Source: Planctomycetota bacterium (lineage in GTDB: Bacteria; Planctomycetota; Phycisphaerae; UBA1845; UTPLA1). From it: DNA of 64,000 nt. The stretch covers positions 243,595 to 307,594 of the forward strand of contig JACRIM010000058.1 in the NCBI GenBank assembly GCA_016235815.1. Reading direction: 5' to 3'. The translations under genes were made by a program, and so were the position numbers. Below the pieces are notes generated by a model. That model worked only from the letters and a program-made list of their open reading frames with translations. It did not search any database and was not told where the DNA came from. Every line of letters starts with the position of its first letter. The stretch's first letter is position 1. Of this stretch, positions 1 through 8,678 are shown piece by piece.

Positions 1-1
1 C

Positions 2-1210
2 GAATCGCTGGACATGGCGGAGTTAAAGGAGCTGGTTGACTCCAACCCGGTCAAACAGTTGCTCAATCTCGTCCTGCTACAGGCCATCCGCGAACGATCC
101 AGCGACGTGCACTTCGAACCGTTTGATACGGAGTACAAGCTTCGCTATCGCGTGGACGGCGTTTTGTATGAGATGACGCCTCCCCCCCGCTTTCTGGCGA
201 TGGCCATTGCCAGCCGCATTAAGGTCATGGCGAACCTCGACATCGCCGAGCGGCGACTGCCTCAGGACGGGCGCATCAGCCTGACGGTCGGCGGGAACCC
301 GATCGACCTTCGCGTCGCCGTATTGCCCACGATGTTCGGCGAGTCGGTCGTGCTTCGTATTCTCGATCGCGGCAACGTGGCGTTGTCGCTGGATAAGGTT
401 GGATTGCGATCCGACGATCTGGACTTGATCGACAAGCTCATCAACCGTCCCCACGGCATCATTGTGAACACCGGCCCGACCGGCTCCGGAAAGACGACCA
501 CTCTCTATGCATGTCTGAACAAGCTGAACGATCCGACGGTCAAGATTCTGACGTGCGAAGACCCGGTCGAATACGACATCGACGGCATCATTCAGGTTCA
601 AGTCAACGTGGATGCCGGGCTTACCTTTGCCCGGGCCTTGCGCAGCTTCCTGCGACAAGACCCCGACGTGATCCTCGTCGGTGAAATTCGCGACCTTGAA
701 ACGGCGCAGATCGCGATTCAGGCGTCGTTGACCGGCCACCTTGTATTCAGCACGCTGCACACCAACGATGCACCGTCGGCCGTCGCGCGTTTGCTCGATC
801 TTGGTGTGGAGCCGTTTCTTATCACCGCAACGTTCGAAGCCGTCATCGCTCAACGACTAGCCCGCCGCATTTGCAAGCAATGCAAGAAGCCGCATCAGCC
901 CACCGAAGAACAACTCATGGAGTTGCAACTCCGACCGGAGGACGTGGCAGGCAAGACGTTCTATGTCGGCGAAGGGTGCGACGCCTGCAATGGCACAGGG
1001 TATCGTGGACGCGTCGGTATTTTCGAGATCATGGTCTTTACCGATGAAATTCGGGATATGGTCATGAACGGCGCGTCGACGGGCGTACTGCGCGAGGCGG
1101 CACTGAAGAACGGCATGAGAACGCTGCGCGAAAACGGCCTGCTTGCCATGTATGACGGCGTGACCACGATCACCGAAGTCGCAAAGGAAACACTGGCGGC
1201 CGAAATCTAA
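2..1210 (+). CDS. gspE: Type II secretion / type IV pilus assembly ATPase GspE/PilB, 5' end cut by window edge
   Basis: This is the hexameric cytoplasmic ATPase that powers pseudopilus or pilus assembly. Counting from the ATG at 14, the P-loop GPTGSGKTT lies at residues 154-162. The Walker B segment DPDVILVGE is at 216-224 with the catalytic Glu at 224. The Asp box is CEDPVEY, and a four-cysteine zinc site has pairs at 287/290 and 322/325. The frame stays open to base 2, and a complete GspE has an extra N-terminal domain of about 150 residues. The gene therefore almost certainly begins outside the window and the ATG at 14 is internal. It lies some 38 kb from the rest of the secretion genes. 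GspE and PilB cannot be separated by sequence alone; the context favours GspE. Confidence 0.93.
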   Translation, partial: ESLDMAELKELVDSNPVKQLLNLVLLQAIRERSSDVHFEPFDTEYKLRYRVDGVLYEMTPPPRFLAMAIASRIKVMANLDIAERRLPQDGRISLTVGGNPIDLRVAVLPTMFGESVVLRILDRGNVALSLDKVGLRSDDLDLIDKLINRPHGIIVNTGPTGSGKTTTLYACLNKLNDPTVKILTCEDPVEYDIDGIIQVQVNVDAGLTFARALRSFLRQDPDVILVGEIRDLETAQIAIQASLTGHLVFSTLHTNDAPSAVARLLDLGVEPFLITATFEAVIAQRLARRICKQCKKPHQPTEEQLMELQLRPEDVAGKTFYVGEGCDACNGTGYRGRVGIFEIMVFTDEIRDMVMNGASTGVLREAALKNGMRTLRENGLLAMYDGVTTITEVAKETLAAEI

Positions 1211-1257
1211 TCCATGCAGCGGTTACATCTCTTCGCGTCAAACACACGGTAGTCCCC

Positions 1258-2175
1258 ATGCACATCGGCTGGATTGGTACAGGCGTGATGGGTCGAAGCA
1301 TGGCGGGCCACCTGCTCGATGCCGGGCACACGCTTTTCATATTCAATCGGACAAGGGAAAAGGCGGCTGCGCTCGTCGAACGAGGCGCTGTCTGGTGCGA
1401 TTCTCCCGCCGATGTTGCGGCGACATGTCACGTGGTGTTCACGATGGTCGGATACCCGGCGGACTTGCGCGACGTGGCGCTGGGTTCGATGGGCTTGCTT
1501 TCGACGATGCAGCCGGACGGACTCTTAATCGATTGCACGACGAGCAGCCCGGCGCTTGCGGTTGAGATCGCAAAGGCCGCCGCAACGAAGGGAATTGCAT
1601 CCCTTGATGCGCCGGTGAGCGGCGGGGATGTGGGGGCGCGAAACGCGACGTTGTCGATCATGGTCGGTGGCGAAAAGGCAGCGTTTGATCGCGCGATGCC
1701 CTATTTCGAAAAGCTGGGAAAGACCATCGTGCTGCAAGGGCCGGCAGGAAGCGGCCAACACACGAAAATGGTGAATCAGATTCTCATCGCATCGGGGATG
1801 GTCGCCGTGTGCGAAGGCCTGATTTATGCCCGAGCCTGCGGACTTGATCCGGAACGTGTCTTGCAGAGCGTCAGCGGCGGCGCCGCGGGGTCGTGGAGCC
1901 TGACAAACTACGCACCGCGCATGCTTAAGGGCGACCTCGCACCGGGCTTCTACGTCGAGCACTTCCTGAAAGACATGAAGATCGCCCTCGACGCGGCGGA
2001 TGAGATGAAATTGTGCCTGCCCGGATTGGGTTTGGCCAAGCAGCTCTACACAATGCTTGCGGCCATGGGCGGCTCCCGCAACGGCACGCAGTCCCTGATC
2101 AAGGTGCTGGAGGCCATGTCCGGCATGTCTGGCCCCGGAAACTTGACGGACTCGAAATCGGCGCCACGGGGCTAG
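1258..2175 (+). CDS. NAD-dependent beta-hydroxyacid dehydrogenase (3-hydroxyisobutyrate / tartronate semialdehyde reductase family)
   Basis: A cytoplasmic oxidoreductase that interconverts a beta-hydroxyacid and its semialdehyde using NAD(P). The Rossmann motif GTGVMG sits at residues 7-12 and the substrate signature DAPVSGG at 117-123. The catalytic lysine is K170 within GSGQHTKMVNQ. The length of 305 residues is normal for the family. The substrate (3-hydroxyisobutyrate, glyoxylate/succinic semialdehyde or tartronate semialdehyde) cannot be fixed from sequence. The gene starts 47 bases after gspE on the same strand, which may be coincidental as there is no functional link. Confidence 0.9.
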   Translation: MHIGWIGTGVMGRSMAGHLLDAGHTLFIFNRTREKAAALVERGAVWCDSPADVAATCHVVFTMVGYPADLRDVALGSMGLLSTMQPDGLLIDCTTSSPALAVEIAKAAATKGIASLDAPVSGGDVGARNATLSIMVGGEKAAFDRAMPYFEKLGKTIVLQGPAGSGQHTKMVNQILIASGMVAVCEGLIYARACGLDPERVLQSVSGGAAGSWSLTNYAPRMLKGDLAPGFYVEHFLKDMKIALDAADEMKLCLPGLGLAKQLYTMLAAMGGSRNGTQSLIKVLEAMSGMSGPGNLTDSKSAPRG

Positions 2176-2282
2176 CGGCCGGATTTCCGTAACGCTTTGT
2201 AAAGGCTTGGTTGAATCGGGCGGATCGCGGAACGTCTCCGGTCGTTTGCCCGATACAATGGAATGCCGAAGGGCGATACCGC

Positions 2283-3035
2283 GTGAACAGCCGCCAGATT
2301 GTCATAGTCGAAGACGAGACGTCCATCCGCGAAGCAATTGCAGAAACGCTGCGCGCGGCGGGCTATGAGCCACTGCAAGCGGCCGATGGCGTCGCGGGGC
2401 TGACCGCGGCCCGGCGGCCCGGCGTTCGACTCGTCCTGCTGGATCTCATGCTTCCCAAAATGGACGGCATGGCGGTATTGCGACAGCTTCGGCAAACGCA
2501 TTCGACGCTGCCGGTCATTATTCTGACCGCGCGTGGCGCCGAAGACGATCGTGTGCAGGGTCTGCAGGCCGGCGCGGACGATTACGTCGTGAAGCCGTTC
2601 TCAGCGCGAGAGCTGATGGCTCGCGTTGAGGCCGTGCTTCGACGCAGCGCCGAGCGCCCCGCCGATGTAACGGATATTCGCGTCGGCAAGGCAACGGTTG
2701 ACCTGGAGCGCCGCGAAGTGCGCCGGGGCAACGAGGAACGACAAACGCTGTCCGAGACGGAATGCACGATTCTGTTGCACCTTGCCGCGTACCCTGGTCG
2801 GGCCGTTTCGCGGGATGAATTGTTGACGCGTGTGTGGGGGCTTTCCGGCGGGGGTATTGAAACGCGCACCATCGACATGCATGTGGCGCGGCTTCGTGCA
2901 AAACTTGCCGCCATCAATCAGAATGAAGATGAATCATACATCATGACGGTGCGCGGCAAAGGGTACATGCTCGGACCGGATGTTAGCGTCCGTGCCGCGG
3001 ATGCGCCGGTTCCGCAAAAGGGTGCCAAGAAATGA
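2283..3035 (+). CDS. OmpR/PhoB-family response regulator
   Basis: A DNA-binding response regulator. The receiver domain has the acidic pair E10/D11, the phosphoacceptor D54 in LLDLMLPKMDG and the conserved K104 in DDYVVKPF. A winged-helix OmpR-type effector domain follows, with RTIDMHVARLRAKL and RGKGYML. The GTG at 2283 is preferred because an AAGGG-type ribosome site lies just upstream and the receiver fold begins three residues later. An in-frame ATG at 2211 would add an unrelated tail. The stop overlaps the next gene by four bases (ATGA), so kinase and regulator are translationally coupled. The signal sensed is unknown. Confidence 0.93.
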   Translation: MNSRQIVIVEDETSIREAIAETLRAAGYEPLQAADGVAGLTAARRPGVRLVLLDLMLPKMDGMAVLRQLRQTHSTLPVIILTARGAEDDRVQGLQAGADDYVVKPFSARELMARVEAVLRRSAERPADVTDIRVGKATVDLERREVRRGNEERQTLSETECTILLHLAAYPGRAVSRDELLTRVWGLSGGGIETRTIDMHVARLRAKLAAINQNEDESYIMTVRGKGYMLGPDVSVRAADAPVPQKGAKK

Positions 3036-4927
3036 CGGACCCGCGCACGATGCGCCGGCAGGCGGGGGTCGCCGTCGCGTTCGTTTGGCTCCTAGTCTGC
3101 GGCGGGCTTGCCTGGGCCACCTATTCAGCCATTCAACTGGAAGAGTTCGAGACCGCGACGCAGCACAACCTTACCGAAGAGCGGGCCAAGGCACTGGCCA
3201 TTTCGCGGCTTGATGCAATCGTCGAACCCGTGCTGGCGCGGGAGCGTCAGCGTCCGTACACGTCGTTTCGGCCGAAGTACAAAGCCGCCAAAGCGTTTAA
3301 CGCGTCTTCTGGTGAAGAGCTGAGCGACGTCATTGTTCCTTCTCCGCTGGAGCGTTTGCCCGGTCCGGAGTGGTTACTTCTTCATTTTCAGGTTTCGTAT
3401 TCGGGCGGGTGGAGTTCGCCGCAGGTTTCGGGCCATCTGGATGATTCGGTGATTCCGGCCGGGTCGATTCCGCGAAACAACGGCCACCGGGATGCCGGGC
3501 CGGAGAACTGGCTGGCAGCGCTCAAGAGCCGCTTTGAGCTACCGCAGTTACTGGAGGAGTTTGAGTTCGCGCTGAGCGCCGAGATCGAAGCGAAGCGGGC
3601 CTTTCAGGCAGCGCGACCGTCTACGACGGCTTCGGCCGAACCGGTGCCGCCGCGACCCGCGGATCGATCGGACCCTCGCACCGAGCTGGCGCGCCGGGCA
3701 GCGCGGGCGCAGCAATTGGAAAAAGAAAACTTCGTCTCTCTCGCCCGCTGTGAACCTGAAAAGGTTGCTCTGGAAAATCTCGAAGGCGCAACGCCGGAGC
3801 CGAGCTACTCCGCGGCCTGCGTGGAAGTGGCACCTAATCTGATGATGCCGGTGTGGCTTGATGTGACGCTGGAATCGGAGCCGTACTTGGCGCTGCTGCG
3901 AACCGTCAGCGTGCAATCGACGACATACTGCGTGTTACAGGGGGTGTTAATTGACTGGCGACGATTGCGCGAACATATGGTTCAGGAAGTCCATGACCTC
4001 TTCCCTGAAGTCAAGATCGTACCGGTCGTTCGAGGCGGCCCGAAGCCGTCCACGTCGGACATGCTCCAGACGATTCCGGCGCGCATCGTGACCGGGCCGA
4101 TGGCCGCGACCGCCGTTCACGCATCGTCCAGCCTTCGCATAACACTTTCGGTTGCGTGGCTGGCGACGGTGCTTGCGCTCTCGGCGGTCACGTATGGAAC
4201 ACTCAAATACCTGACCATTGCCCAGAGGCGCATGCATTTCGTGTCCGCCGTGACGCATGAACTGCGGACGCCGCTTACTTCATTCCAACTCTACAGTGAT
4301 CTGCTCGCCGATCTCGGCGATGACGATTCACAGCGCCGTCGGCAATACGCCGAGCGATTGCAGACCGAATCCCGACGACTCTCGCGTCTCGTGGAGAATG
4401 TGCTTGCCTATTCGCATATCGGCGATACGGGCGTGAGGCTGCACGGCCGACCGTGCAAGGCTTCGGAGTTGGCGGAGGCGGTCGCGGGTGCCGTGGCCGC
4501 AAAATGCGAAGCGTCGGGCAAGCGCTTATGCATCGACGTGGCCGACGACGCGACGATCGAAACCGACCTTGAATTCGTGGTGCAGATCGTCGCCAACCTT
4601 GTTGAAAACGCCTGCAAATACAGCGAAGACGCGAGTGATCCATCCATCTATGTTCGCGTGGCGACGAACGGAAGCGGCGGCCTCGACATTGACGTCGAAG
4701 ATGGCGGGAGTGGAGTGTCTCCCAGTGATCGTCGTGCCGTGTTTGAACCGTTCCGCCGAAGTGACGCGGCCCGCTCGACGGGCAGCGGAGGAGTCGGGCT
4801 GGGATTGGCACTGTCGCGCTATTGGGCCGAATGCCTTGGCGGGCGCCTCTCGCTTCGCAAGGGACCGCGCAATCTCAACGCCTTTGCCTGCTTCACCTTA
4901 TCGCTCCCGGCTACCCTTCGGCCTTGA
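3032..4927 (+). CDS. Membrane sensor histidine kinase
   Basis: Partner kinase of the preceding regulator. An N-terminal membrane helix (about residues 11-32) and a second one (about 371-392) enclose an extracytoplasmic region of about 340 residues. That region is rich in charged and coiled segments and matches no sensor domain I recognise. The H-box HELRTP follows, with phosphoacceptor H409. After it come the HATPase parts: N box NLVENACKY, G1 box EDGGSGV and G2 box GVGLGLAL. At 631 residues it is long for a simple HisKA-HATPase kinase because of the large sensor region. No HAMP or PAS domain is evident. Confidence 0.92.
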   Translation: MTDPRTMRRQAGVAVAFVWLLVCGGLAWATYSAIQLEEFETATQHNLTEERAKALAISRLDAIVEPVLARERQRPYTSFRPKYKAAKAFNASSGEELSDVIVPSPLERLPGPEWLLLHFQVSYSGGWSSPQVSGHLDDSVIPAGSIPRNNGHRDAGPENWLAALKSRFELPQLLEEFEFALSAEIEAKRAFQAARPSTTASAEPVPPRPADRSDPRTELARRAARAQQLEKENFVSLARCEPEKVALENLEGATPEPSYSAACVEVAPNLMMPVWLDVTLESEPYLALLRTVSVQSTTYCVLQGVLIDWRRLREHMVQEVHDLFPEVKIVPVVRGGPKPSTSDMLQTIPARIVTGPMAATAVHASSSLRITLSVAWLATVLALSAVTYGTLKYLTIAQRRMHFVSAVTHELRTPLTSFQLYSDLLADLGDDDSQRRRQYAERLQTESRRLSRLVENVLAYSHIGDTGVRLHGRPCKASELAEAVAGAVAAKCEASGKRLCIDVADDATIETDLEFVVQIVANLVENACKYSEDASDPSIYVRVATNGSGGLDIDVEDGGSGVSPSDRRAVFEPFRRSDAARSTGSGGVGLGLALSRYWAECLGGRLSLRKGPRNLNAFACFTLSLPATLRP

Positions 4928-4967
4928 CAGTCGCGCAGGTGAGAGGTCTAATGTTTGAATAATTCCC

Positions 4968-5040
<73 letters not shown>

Positions 5041-5155
5041 ATCCGGTGAGTTTCACGCACATTTGACGTACGTCCTCCTTCGCAACAAACGAGAGCAACT
5101 TCGGTGGAGCATCGGCGCGTCGTAGGGGTTAGCGGCCGCCCTTACAATCTGACCT

Positions 5156-6103
5156 ATGATCGTTCTCGATTCCACACGCCCGGTTGTCGATGAAGCCGGA
5201 CAGGTTCGCCTCGACGACGCGGCCATTACCCGCTGGGCTTCGACCATTACAGCGGACGCGCTGAAGCCCGCGGAACACGCGCTTTTGGCACAACTTCCCG
5301 GTTCCCAGGCTCAGCTTGCCAATCTTGTCTTACTCATCGACGCGCTGAATTTCTGCTTTTGGTCGGAAAACCCAATCCAGTTCGACTGGCGTGGCAAGCT
5401 TTATCGACGATTTGAAGCCATGATGGTCTCCATGCTGCTGGCGGCTCGGTACGAGCCTCGGTGGTTTGACCCTTATTTTTGGCTGGAGGTTCCGCGGGAA
5501 GAGATTGAAGACGTCCTGCGCGGAAAAGGCGACCTAAAGCTGATGGATGAGCGTGAACAGATCATCCGGGATACCGCCCGCACGCTGATCGACCGGTTTG
5601 ACGGCCAGTTTATGCACGCCATCGAGTCCGTGAATGAACGAGCCTGGCCGCTGGCCGTCCTGCTCATGACGAACTTCGACTCCTTTCGCGACGTGGCGAA
5701 CTATCGTGGTCGGCCGGTGTATTTCTTGAAACGCGCCCAGATCTGCGCCCTGGATATCGCGGTGGCATTCGACACGCACGATCATCCACCACTTTCAGGA
5801 CTGGAGGAACTCACGGCGTTCGCGGATTACCGCGTACCGCAGGCGTTGCGTCACCTTGGTATCATGGTGTTGGATGATGGGCTGGCGCGCCACATTGATG
5901 CGACCACGGAATTGTCGCATGGTTGCGAGGCCGAGGTTGAATTGCGGGCGGCAACGATTCATGCCGTCGATCGGATGAGCCGGGCGGCCGCACGACGAGG
6001 GCTGATTGCCCCGCCGTGGACGGTGGATTGGTATTTGTGGGGTCTTTCGCACCATCCAGACGTGAGGGCCGACCATCATCGTACGTTGACGGTATACTAC
6101 TAG
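5156..6103 (+). CDS. Queuosine salvage nucleoside hydrolase (Qng1 / DUF2419 family)
   Basis: Proteins of this family release the base queuine from queuosine or its 5'-monophosphate so it can be put back into tRNA. Family hallmarks visible here are DALNFCFW near residue 63, the MHAIESVNERAWPLAVLL stretch, RAQICALDIA, FADYRVPQALRHLGI and SEAEVELRAATIHAVD-like sequence (here CEAEVELRAATIHAVDRM) near the C terminus. The 315-residue length fits. The gene directly follows tRNA-Ala, but alanine tRNA is not a queuosine substrate, so that adjacency is probably incidental. Assignment rests on family resemblance only. Confidence 0.85.
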   Translation: MIVLDSTRPVVDEAGQVRLDDAAITRWASTITADALKPAEHALLAQLPGSQAQLANLVLLIDALNFCFWSENPIQFDWRGKLYRRFEAMMVSMLLAARYEPRWFDPYFWLEVPREEIEDVLRGKGDLKLMDEREQIIRDTARTLIDRFDGQFMHAIESVNERAWPLAVLLMTNFDSFRDVANYRGRPVYFLKRAQICALDIAVAFDTHDHPPLSGLEELTAFADYRVPQALRHLGIMVLDDGLARHIDATTELSHGCEAEVELRAATIHAVDRMSRAAARRGLIAPPWTVDWYLWGLSHHPDVRADHHRTLTVYY

Positions 6104-6140
6104 CCATCGCAACCAGGAATCAGGAAACAACGGAGTACAC

Positions 6141-7061
6141 GTGAACGGATTTATTCGGCATCATCTCGCCTGGAGTCCGCTGTCCGTCGTCTTATTGGCA
6201 TTAGGATGCGCAAAGCCCACCGTGAGCATTCCTTCCGGCGTGCGAATCGAAGGCTACGAAGAGGCCAGAAAACGGATCTCCGCGAACCCAGTCGGTTTTC
6301 TTGAAGAGTGCCTCGCCGAGGCCTCGAAGCTCAGCGCCTATACCCTGACCTTTCAGCGTCAGGAGCGACTTGGCATCCTCAAGGAACTTAAGCCACAGGA
6401 AAACATGCGGGCCGAGTTTCGGGAGGAACCGTTCAGCGTTCGATTTACCTGGACCGACGACGACAGCGAATACCGGCAGTGCGTCTATGTGAAAGGCAAG
6501 AACAGCAACAACGTTCTTTTACTCCCCCGCAACGGCCTGATGGGCCAGCCGCCCAAGGTGCAGTCCTACCCGCCGAATTTCGCGGTGCTGTTCGGGAAGT
6601 CGCGGAATCCGATTACGGATTTTGGCGTCAAGCGCATGATGGAACGCATTCTCGATCGAATCAAAAAGGCGAAACCCCACGGCGAGGTTGCAATCAAACT
6701 GTGCGAACCGACGGAGATTGGACCGCACAAGGAGCCCTGTTTTTATCTTGAGTTGCGTTATCCGGCGGGCGACGAGTTTCCGTGCAAGCTTCAGGACCTT
6801 TACATCAGCGCACGCACCAAGCTCCCGGTGGCGACTTATTTGTGGCTAAGCGGCAAGGTGGAGCGAAGCGGCGAGACGCTCGACGGCATGTACGTTTACA
6901 GCGGCTTGCGGCCGGTTGAGCATCTCGCGGATCGTTACTTCGTGATCGATGCAGACAAGAAGCAGGCACTGGCCGAATCGGACGAATCTCTTGCCGGAGA
7001 AGTCGGCGAAGAAGAAGGCTCGACGGGCGCGCCGCCGGCGACTGACGAGTATTTCCCGTGA
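6141..7061 (+). CDS. DUF1571-like lipoprotein
   Basis: A predicted outer-surface or periplasmic lipoprotein. It starts at GTG 6141 with a hydrophobic signal (SPLSVVLLALG) and a lipobox ending at C23 (LALGC). The mature part is 284 residues and resembles the DUF1571 family common in Planctomycetota, which has a LolA/LppX-like look. The C terminus (residues about 285-306) is acidic and of low complexity. The function of the family is not known; lipid or lipoprotein handling is only a guess. It ends 10 bases before the sixA-like gene and may share its transcript. Confidence 0.72.
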   Translation: MNGFIRHHLAWSPLSVVLLALGCAKPTVSIPSGVRIEGYEEARKRISANPVGFLEECLAEASKLSAYTLTFQRQERLGILKELKPQENMRAEFREEPFSVRFTWTDDDSEYRQCVYVKGKNSNNVLLLPRNGLMGQPPKVQSYPPNFAVLFGKSRNPITDFGVKRMMERILDRIKKAKPHGEVAIKLCEPTEIGPHKEPCFYLELRYPAGDEFPCKLQDLYISARTKLPVATYLWLSGKVERSGETLDGMYVYSGLRPVEHLADRYFVIDADKKQALAESDESLAGEVGEEEGSTGAPPATDEYFP

Positions 7062-7071
7062 GGCACCCGCG

Positions 7072-7575
7072 ATGCGCGTCTACTTGATTCGACATGCCAT
7101 CGCCATTGAGCGCGAGTCGGTCGATCTGTTCAGCGACGCTGCACGTGAATTGACGCCTGACGGAATCGACAAGTTCCGCCGCTGTGCCCGAGCCTTGCGG
7201 TCGCTTGGCACCGTTGTTGATGAAGTCTGGACCAGCCCATTGGTTCGCGCCCGGCAAACCGCGGAAATCCTTGCCGAGAATCTTGCCCCTCCACCGCCGG
7301 TCCATGTTGTCAAGGGGCTTGAGCCGAACGGCCATTTCGAGACGATTCTTCAGGCATTGGAGGCTCGCGCAGACAATCTGGATTCGGTCGCCCTGGTCGG
7401 CCACGAGCCGTACCTCGGAGGATTTACGAGTTACATGCTGGGAGGACCGCGAAACCTTGCCATCTCCTACAAAAAGGGGGGAGCGGCGATGATCAAGATC
7501 GACGATTTCCAGCCCCCCTTACGCGGCGAGTTGTGCTGGTTGATCACCCCCAAGCAAATGGGGCGAATGGACTGA
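7072..7575 (+). CDS. sixA: SixA-type histidine phosphatase
   Basis: A small (167 residue) cytoplasmic phosphatase of the histidine phosphatase superfamily. The catalytic RHA motif is at residues 7-9 (LIRHA), a second conserved Arg lies in WTSPLVRARQTAE, and the late catalytic His is in LVGHEPYLG. The start at 7072 places the motif at the very N terminus, as in SixA. A longer in-frame start at 6949 would overlap the lipoprotein gene. In E. coli SixA dephosphorylates phosphocarrier histidines. Its position next to CHAD and Ppx genes is a known kind of neighbourhood. Confidence 0.88.
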   Translation: MRVYLIRHAIAIERESVDLFSDAARELTPDGIDKFRRCARALRSLGTVVDEVWTSPLVRARQTAEILAENLAPPPPVHVVKGLEPNGHFETILQALEARADNLDSVALVGHEPYLGGFTSYMLGGPRNLAISYKKGGAAMIKIDDFQPPLRGELCWLITPKQMGRMD

Positions 7576-7706
7576 CACGTCGGCCGGCCCACGAAAAGCA
7601 ACCTCCCACCCGTAACTTCAGCCTGCACAAACCCTTAGCGGCCGAGCGCAACGGCCCCCCCGCCAGTCCATCGGTTATACTTAGGTTCTGTACGTCACAC
7701 GATTTA

Positions 7707-8678
7707 ATGGCGAAGGGCAAACTCATTAACGGGTTCACCATGGCGGCCCCCGGCACTCCAACCCAGGGCGATTCACTCGCCGAGTATGTCGCGAAGCACC
7801 GTCGACGTTTCGCCGAGAATTTGCGGTTGGCCATCGATTCGGGCGACGTGGAATCTATCCACGATTTACGCGTCGCATCGCGCCGCCTGACCGAGCCGCT
7901 CAAGTTGCTCGGCAAATGGACCTGCCGTCGGCAGACTCAGCACGTGTTGAAATCTCTCAAAAAAACACGAAACGCGTTTCGCAGAGTGCGCGATTTCGAC
8001 GTCGTGCTGGCGGGTATTCGTTCACGGGAGTCGACGTCAATACTGGGCGCCGACGACCATGCCCAACTGGAAGGATTGCTCACGCGAGCTCGCGATCGTG
8101 CATTTGCCAGGGCGCAGCGCGAGTGTCGCCGATCCAATTCAGAAGAAGCGGCCACGCGCATTGAGTCGATCTTGTCCCAGTTCACGGAGTCGCTTTGCGA
8201 TGAGATCCACGCGGGGATTGAAACTCGAGTCAGCGCGCTGGTGGCATCGTGGACACTGCGATTGATTGAAAAAGACCCGCGCGACCCGCTGACCACCGAT
8301 CTACATGACACGCGGCTATGCGCCAAACGACTCCGATATGCCGTCGAACTTTTCCGGGATATTTGCCACCGACCGGATGATCCGCGTACCACCGCATTGG
8401 CCGCCATGCAGGAGGTCCTCGGCCACTGGAACGATCAGCTTATGATTGCATCGCGCATCCTTGCTGTTGCGCGCCGGCCCGATGTGTTGGCCACCCATGC
8501 GGGCTGGGCGACGAAGCTTCTCGAACTCGCTTCCGCGTGCATTCGGTCGGCAGAGGCGGACCGACCGCGCATTATCGCCGTGTGGGATGAGTGTCACGCG
8601 CTGCTTCAATCCACCGATCTGAGTCAACCAGAAGCCGACGGGGAACGAGCCGTGCTCGCGAGGAACGAACACCCTTGA
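7707..8678 (+). CDS. CHAD domain protein (polyphosphate-associated)
   Basis: CHAD domains are alpha-helical bundles with strongly basic surfaces that bind inorganic polyphosphate. Both half-repeats are visible: IHDLRVASRRLTEPLKLLG in the first and LHDTRLCAKRLRYAVELFRD in the second, each with the expected basic residues. The protein is about 323 residues from ATG 7707; ATG 7740 is an equally possible start. An open frame reaching back to 7533 would overlap sixA. The gene lies between sixA and ppx, and its stop overlaps the TTG proposed as start of ppx, which supports one polyphosphate-related transcript. Confidence 0.85.
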   Translation: MAKGKLINGFTMAAPGTPTQGDSLAEYVAKHRRRFAENLRLAIDSGDVESIHDLRVASRRLTEPLKLLGKWTCRRQTQHVLKSLKKTRNAFRRVRDFDVVLAGIRSRESTSILGADDHAQLEGLLTRARDRAFARAQRECRRSNSEEAATRIESILSQFTESLCDEIHAGIETRVSALVASWTLRLIEKDPRDPLTTDLHDTRLCAKRLRYAVELFRDICHRPDDPRTTALAAMQEVLGHWNDQLMIASRILAVARRPDVLATHAGWATKLLELASACIRSAEADRPRIIAVWDECHALLQSTDLSQPEADGERAVLARNEHP

